A model generated the notes under the pieces. It was not told the origin of the DNA. It did not search any database and saw nothing but the letters and a program-made list of their open reading frames with translations. From Patescibacteria group bacterium (GTDB taxonomy: Bacteria; Patescibacteriota; Microgenomatia; UBA1406; GWC2-37-13), in contig JAOAFZ010000001.1 in the NCBI GenBank assembly GCA_026415975.1, forward strand, positions 283,976 to 347,975: a stretch of DNA of 64,000 nt, written 5' to 3'. Of the stretch, positions 60,411 through 64,000 are shown one piece after another; the first letter of the stretch is position 1, and each line of letters starts with the position of its first letter. The position numbers and the translations under genes are program-made.

Positions 60411-61829
60411 ATGCAGAATCAGAATCAACCGGAACCGCAGCAGGATGATTTAGAGTTCGACTACAAGTATGGTTTCTCCATGCCGGAGAACTACACCTTC
60501 AAAGCTCGCAAAGGGCTCGATGCGGAGCAGGTCAAGGAAATCTCGATGATGAAGGGCGAGCCCGGCTGGATGACTGATTTCCGCCTCAAGGCCTACGAGA
60601 TCTTCACCTCTTTGCCAATGCCTGAGTGGGGCCCAGACTTGAGTGGTATCCATTTCGACGATATCTACTATTACATTAAGCCTACCGAAGGCCAGGCCCG
60701 GTCCTGGGACGATCTGCCGCAGGAGATAAAAGATACCTATGACCGGATCGGCGTCCCGGAAGCAGAAAAGAAGTTTCTGGCCGGTGTTTCCGCACAGTAC
60801 GAAAGCGAAGTGGTTTACGAAAGCGTACACAAAGAACTTACGAAAAAAGGTGTGCTGTTCTGCGACATGGACACGGCTCTCAAGAAGTACCCGGAGATTG
60901 TTAAGAAGTATTTCGGGACGCTTATTCCCTCTAATGACAATAAATTTGCTGCACTCAACTCCGCGGTGTGGTCCGGCGGCTCGTTCGTCTACGTTCCTGC
61001 GGGAGTGAAGGTAGGGTTGCCACTGCAGGCATATTTCCGTATCAATGCAGAACGCTTTGGGCAGTTTGAACGCACGCTGATTATCGCGGAGCCCGGTGCA
61101 GATGTACACTACATCGAGGGATGTACCGCCCCGGTATACACCACCGACTCCCTACACTCCGCTGTTGTCGAGATCTTTTGCAAAGAGTCGTCCCGTGTTC
61201 GGTATACCACCGTGCAGAACTGGAGCACCAACGTGTACAACCTGGTTACTAAGCGTGCCCGTGCCGAAAAGAAGGCGTTTATGGAGTGGATCGACTGCAA
61301 TATCGGCAGTCAGGTCACCATGAAGTACCCGTCGGTGTACCTTACCGGCGAAGGTGCCCGTGGCGAAGTGCTCTCGATCGCGTTTGCCAATAAAGGACAG
61401 ATCCAGGACGCCGGCGCCAAGATGGTGCACCTGGCGCCAAACACCCGCTCGCGCATCGTCTCGAAATCTATTTCCAAGTCCGGCGGTCGCACGTCGTATC
61501 GCGGACTAGTGCATGTCGCGAAACATGCGAACAACTCGTCGGTATATGTATCCTGCGATGCGCTGCTTCTGGACGAATTGTCCCGCTCTGACACGTATCC
61601 GTACATGAAAATCAGGAATAACAAAGTCGAGATCCAGCACGAGGCAACTGTGGAAAAGATCGGTGAGGAAAAGCTCTTCTACCTCATGTCCCGCGGCATG
61701 AAAAAAAGCGATGCGGAAAGCCTTCTCGTAAACGGCTTTATCGAGCCTGTTTCTCGAGAAATCCCGCTGGAGTACTCGATCGAACTTAACCGGCTTATCA
61801 ATTTAGAGATGGAGGGCAGCGTCGGCTAA
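60411..61829 (+). CDS. sufB: Fe-S cluster scaffold protein SufB
   Basis: The 472-residue protein has the SufB beta-helix core: [32 protein letters not shown] with the cysteine used in assembly, and MRNNKVE-like C-terminal sequence [25 protein letters not shown]-terminal helical part contacts SufC. It starts 15 bp after sufC, with pyrimidine-rich GATTATTTCCT before the ATG instead of a Shine-Dalgarno. Confidence 0.95.
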   Translation: MQNQNQPEPQQDDLEFDYKYGFSMPENYTFKARKGLDAEQVKEISMMKGEPGWMTDFRLKAYEIFTSLPMPEWGPDLSGIHFDDIYYYIKPTEGQARSWDDLPQEIKDTYDRIGVPEAEKKFLAGVSAQYESEVVYESVHKELTKKGVLFCDMDTALKKYPEIVKKYFGTLIPSNDNKFAALNSAVWSGGSFVYVPAGVKVGLPLQAYFRINAERFGQFERTLIIAEPGADVHYIEGCTAPVYTTDSLHSAVVEIFCKESSRVRYTTVQNWSTNVYNLVTKRARAEKKAFMEWIDCNIGSQVTMKYPSVYLTGEGARGEVLSIAFANKGQIQDAGAKMVHLAPNTRSRIVSKSISKSGGRTSYRGLVHVAKHANNSSVYVSCDALLLDELSRSDTYPYMKIRNNKVEIQHEATVEKIGEEKLFYLMSRGMKKSDAESLLVNGFIEPVSREIPLEYSIELNRLINLEMEGSVG

Positions 61830-61833
61830 TCCT

Positions 61834-62499
61834 ATGCTAAATACTCCTCAGAGCGGTGGAAAACACTTTGTTATTATCAGGCGGGCGCATCAGTCCGAAC
61901 TAGAGAAGGTCTGCGAGCTGAATAAATACCTTAACGGCCTGAACCACCAGAAATTCGACCCCACTATCATGCCGGAGTGGTCAACCAGTGCAGAGGGCCG
62001 GCAATACTTTACTGATCGTCTTACCGATCCTCTCGGGCTGTTTCTGGTTGCTGTCGATGTTGACCGGTTTGTAGGGTATTTAAATGCAAACATCTTCGAG
62101 GGTGAAAACTACCGTATCCCGGCAAAGTGTGCAGAGCTTGAAAATATGATGGTCATTCCGGAATTCCAGCATAAGGGAATCGGCTCGAAGCTGATCGAGG
62201 TATTCTTTAACTGGTGCCGCGATCAGGGAATTGTCCGTATAAAAGTGAGCGTATATTGCAAGAACACGGATGCGATTGCTTACTACAAGCACCTCGGCTT
62301 TCAGGACTATTATATGACCCTCGAGATGCCTACTCCGCCTGCCTCTGACATTACCATTTCCGCCGAAACGCCGGCACCCCTTCCGCCGCGCGAAGATACC
62401 GCTGCCGGAGTACCATCACCGCGCGAAGAAGCGGTAGCAGATGCACACTCCACAGCTCAGGGAGCTGATGAGGCAGGTCAGGATGGCGTTTTCAAGTAA
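61834..62499 (+). CDS. GNAT-family N-acetyltransferase within the suf operon
   Basis: The 221-residue protein has a GNAT fold: an N-terminal IIRRAHQSELEKV strand-helix, the acetyl-CoA loop in MMVIPEFQHKGIGSKLIEVFF (Gln-x-x-Gly-Ile-Gly) and the C-terminal TDAIAYYKHLGFQDYYMTLEM. A Pro/Ala/Glu-rich disordered tail of about 55 residues follows. The substrate is unknown. It sits 4 bp after sufB and 1 bp before sufD, so it is co-expressed with the Fe-S machinery. Confidence 0.82.
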   Translation: MLNTPQSGGKHFVIIRRAHQSELEKVCELNKYLNGLNHQKFDPTIMPEWSTSAEGRQYFTDRLTDPLGLFLVAVDVDRFVGYLNANIFEGENYRIPAKCAELENMMVIPEFQHKGIGSKLIEVFFNWCRDQGIVRIKVSVYCKNTDAIAYYKHLGFQDYYMTLEMPTPPASDITISAETPAPLPPREDTAAGVPSPREEAVADAHSTAQGADEAGQDGVFK

Positions 62500-62500
62500 C

Positions 62501-63070
62501 ATGGCACGATTTCTGCACATCACCGAACCCCCCACCAGACCCTTACTTTTCGACGAGCCTGGGGTACATGTAGTGTACTTCCGCAATATATCCGGCAAGT
62601 ATGTCTTTGAGATGAAAACGAAAGGTGTGGAGCTCTACATCTTCGGACTCTTTACGGGCAGGAACGCTGATAAATTTGAGATTGAGACGGTACAGCACCA
62701 CAAGGCGGGTGGAGCGTACTCCGATTTGTTTATCAAGGGCGTCTTCGACGACAACTCCGTGTTTCGCTATCAGGGCCTGATCCGCATCGAGAAAGCAGCC
62801 CAGCAGAGTCACGCGTACCAGAAAAACCAGAATCTGGTACTCTCTGGAGGTGTCTCTGTAGACTCCAACCCGTTCCTGGAAATCCTGGCTAATGACGTCT
62901 TCTGCACTCACGGTTCTACTACCGGAAAACTGAATGAAGAAGAGCTCTTCTACCTCCGCAGCCGTGGCTTTTCCGCGAAACAGGCGCGCGATATGCTGGT
63001 GGAAGGCTTTGCAACGGAAGTCATTGATCGCCTGAAAGAAAAAGTTCCCGATGCGCAGGTGACCCTGTGA
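62501..63070 (+). CDS. sufD: Minimal SufD-like scaffold protein
   Basis: The 189-residue protein is shorter than typical SufD (about 420), keeping only the core and C-terminal part. Segments GAYSDLFIKGVFDDNSVFRYQGLIRIEKAAQQSHAYQKNQNLVLS and CTHGSTTGKLNEEELFYLRSRGFSAKQARDMLVEGFA match the SufB/SufD C-terminal core that contacts SufC. The start ATG at 62501 directly follows the GNAT stop; a longer frame into the GNAT gene is unlikely. With SufB and SufC it would complete a reduced SufBCD complex. Confidence 0.87.
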   Translation: MARFLHITEPPTRPLLFDEPGVHVVYFRNISGKYVFEMKTKGVELYIFGLFTGRNADKFEIETVQHHKAGGAYSDLFIKGVFDDNSVFRYQGLIRIEKAAQQSHAYQKNQNLVLSGGVSVDSNPFLEILANDVFCTHGSTTGKLNEEELFYLRSRGFSAKQARDMLVEGFATEVIDRLKEKVPDAQVTL

Positions 63071-63199
63071 GTATTAGTCCAATTCGTGGACTCGGCCACC
63101 GCGGCTACCGACTAGCTCATTAAGTGATGTAATGCTGCCATAACTTTCGAATCTCTGCTATACTACCGCCTGAATATCTTTCGCATTTCGTGTCGATTT

Positions 63200-64000
63200 A
63201 TGCGCTTTATCCAGAAACATCGCTTACGTTTTGCCGGACAGCGGGCCGCGTATGGGCGCGGTGGGCTTTCCATGCTCTTCCAGAACACGCTTGCCGTTGC
63301 TGGAGCGATGATTGTGCTGTCCTTTCTTGAGAATGCGCCGCTTGCCCAGGTACTTCTGGCAATTACCAGCGGATTTGCGTTCGCGTTTGTCGCGCCCCGG
63401 CGGCATATCCTGCACGGGGTACTGCCGGTTACCCTAGTATCGCTCGTCGGGCTTTTGGCCTACTTCCTCTCGCCGGCTGGGCGTCTGGGGTATCCGCCGG
63501 ATATCGCTCTTGCTGCGAGTCTGGCCGCGCTGGGTACTATTGCCGGTACGGCTGCCATTGCCGCAACGCTAGGAATGTTCCTGCGGGCGAGGATTCGCAA
63601 GACCCCGTTTCCCCGCTGGTTCCGGAATCTTGCCGCGGTGGTGCTTGTGGTATTTATCCATGCGCAGGTTGTCATGCCCGCTCTTTCCCCGGTGCTTGCC
63701 GGAGAAACTCAGTACTTGCCCGCACACGAGGAGTTTCTTCAGGTATACGATCCAGAGGCTACCTACCTGCCCCTACCCCTTGTTACGGTACCACCGGAAC
63801 CCGTGCAGCGGATACCGAAACGGGAGGCGTCTGGCGCTATCGGCGAGTCCGCTCGCTCAGGCGAGTCTGCAAGAGGGGGCGGCACTCTTGAAAGCGGCCT
63901 AGGGCACTACCCGCACCTCTCCCCCGAAGAACAGGAGCTTATCAGGGAAGCCTGCAAAGCGCAGGGGTGCACTCCGCAGGAGCTTAAAGAGGCACTCAGC
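63200..64000 (+). CDS. Polytopic membrane protein, 3' end beyond window
   Basis: The frame is open from ATG 63200 to the window edge (267 codons). There are about five hydrophobic segments in the first 170 residues, including LAQVLLAITSGFAFAFVA and LPVTLVSLVGLLAYFL. A Pro/Glu-rich loop and then a charged helical segment (SPEEQELIREACKAQGCTPQELKEAL) follow. No family is recognised. A TATACT box at 63159-63164 could be its promoter, leaving a leader of about 30 nt. The 130-bp gap after sufD has a weak GTCCA/TGGAC hairpin but no T-run. Confidence 0.55.
   Translation, partial: MRFIQKHRLRFAGQRAAYGRGGLSMLFQNTLAVAGAMIVLSFLENAPLAQVLLAITSGFAFAFVAPRRHILHGVLPVTLVSLVGLLAYFLSPAGRLGYPPDIALAASLAALGTIAGTAAIAATLGMFLRARIRKTPFPRWFRNLAAVVLVVFIHAQVVMPALSPVLAGETQYLPAHEEFLQVYDPEATYLPLPLVTVPPEPVQRIPKREASGAIGESARSGESARGGGTLESGLGHYPHLSPEEQELIREACKAQGCTPQELKEALS

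Noticed and set aside
63841..63875. Short direct repeat GGCGAGTC inside the last membrane gene
   Set aside because: There are only two 8-bp copies within coding sequence, and no array structure.
1..64000. CRISPR array, insertion sequence, prophage or rRNA operon
   Set aside because: No regularly spaced repeats, transposase or integrase motifs, phage structural genes or rRNA signatures were recognised on either strand.

Overview
The window reads as a contiguous bacterial chromosome segment of roughly 50% G+C. It uses the standard code: TGA ends many genes, often inside ATGA overlaps. Gene content suggests a monoderm Patescibacteria/CPR-type organism, perhaps near Peregrinibacteria/Peribacteria. 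Supporting points are an AlaRS without its C-terminal domain, a stand-alone PolA-type 5'-3' exonuclease, a minimal SufBCD set, a Tad pilus without a secretin, and several unusual gene fusions. No rRNA or ribosomal protein gene is present, so the assignment is an inference from gene content. Unusually for such a lineage, the window encodes complete isoleucine, valine, leucine and serine pathways plus the end of a tryptophan operon.

Layout. 1-1960: 3' end of trpB, trpA and an isoaspartyl peptidase/asparaginase, joined by ATGA overlaps; an ATP-grasp gene faces them. 3700-19163: branched-chain cluster, ilvE-ilvB-(ilvN::aminotransferase)-leuA-ilvA-ilvC, ilvD-ridA, a membrane glycosyltransferase, then leuC-SDR-leuD. 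19232-27222: a divergent Tad/Flp pilus locus (Flp, CpaB, TadE and CHAP leftward; TadE/G-like, TadB, TadC, CpaF and CpaE rightward). 27283-30779: a leftward operon of a small membrane protein, a DUF4234-like protein and an HTH/NB-ARC/TPR STAND ATPase. 31413-36888: leuB, a SerB-SerA fusion, serC, and serS on the other strand. 36896-42894: XTP/dITP pyrophosphatase, a decayed CBS-containing guaB, guaA, a CBS-less guaB, an adenosine deaminase-like gene and DUF3307. 43028-49004: LysRS fused to an HD domain, a glutamine amidotransferase-like gene, greA, tRNA-Glu(CTC), a tRNA-binding protein and alaS. 49027-57460: NAD(P)H-hydrate dehydratase, two exported proteins, secA, a membrane protein, the exonuclease and ftsH. 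57507-63070: a TsaC-TsaE fusion, tsaD, sufC, sufB, GNAT and sufD. A membrane gene starting at 63200 runs off the window.

The most striking signal is regulatory. ilvE and leuC are each preceded by a promoter, a very short ORF rich in Val/Ile/Leu/Thr codons, and an intrinsic terminator. The terminator's 5' arm can alternatively pair with RNA at the leader stop codon, which is the logic of ribosome-mediated attenuation. In both, the leader ATG lies only 5-6 nt after the -10 box, so the leader peptides appear to be translated from leaderless mRNA. The same -10-to-ATG spacing of 5-8 nt recurs at about a dozen other operon heads, including leuB, secA, alaS, lysS, ada, flp and serBA. Internal starts mostly lack Shine-Dalgarno sequences and use ATGA/TGATG overlaps or pyrimidine-rich upstream stretches. 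Together these suggest a translation-initiation style dominated by leaderless heads and coupled internal starts.

All functional calls come from reading sequence motifs. No database search, alignment or folding program was run.
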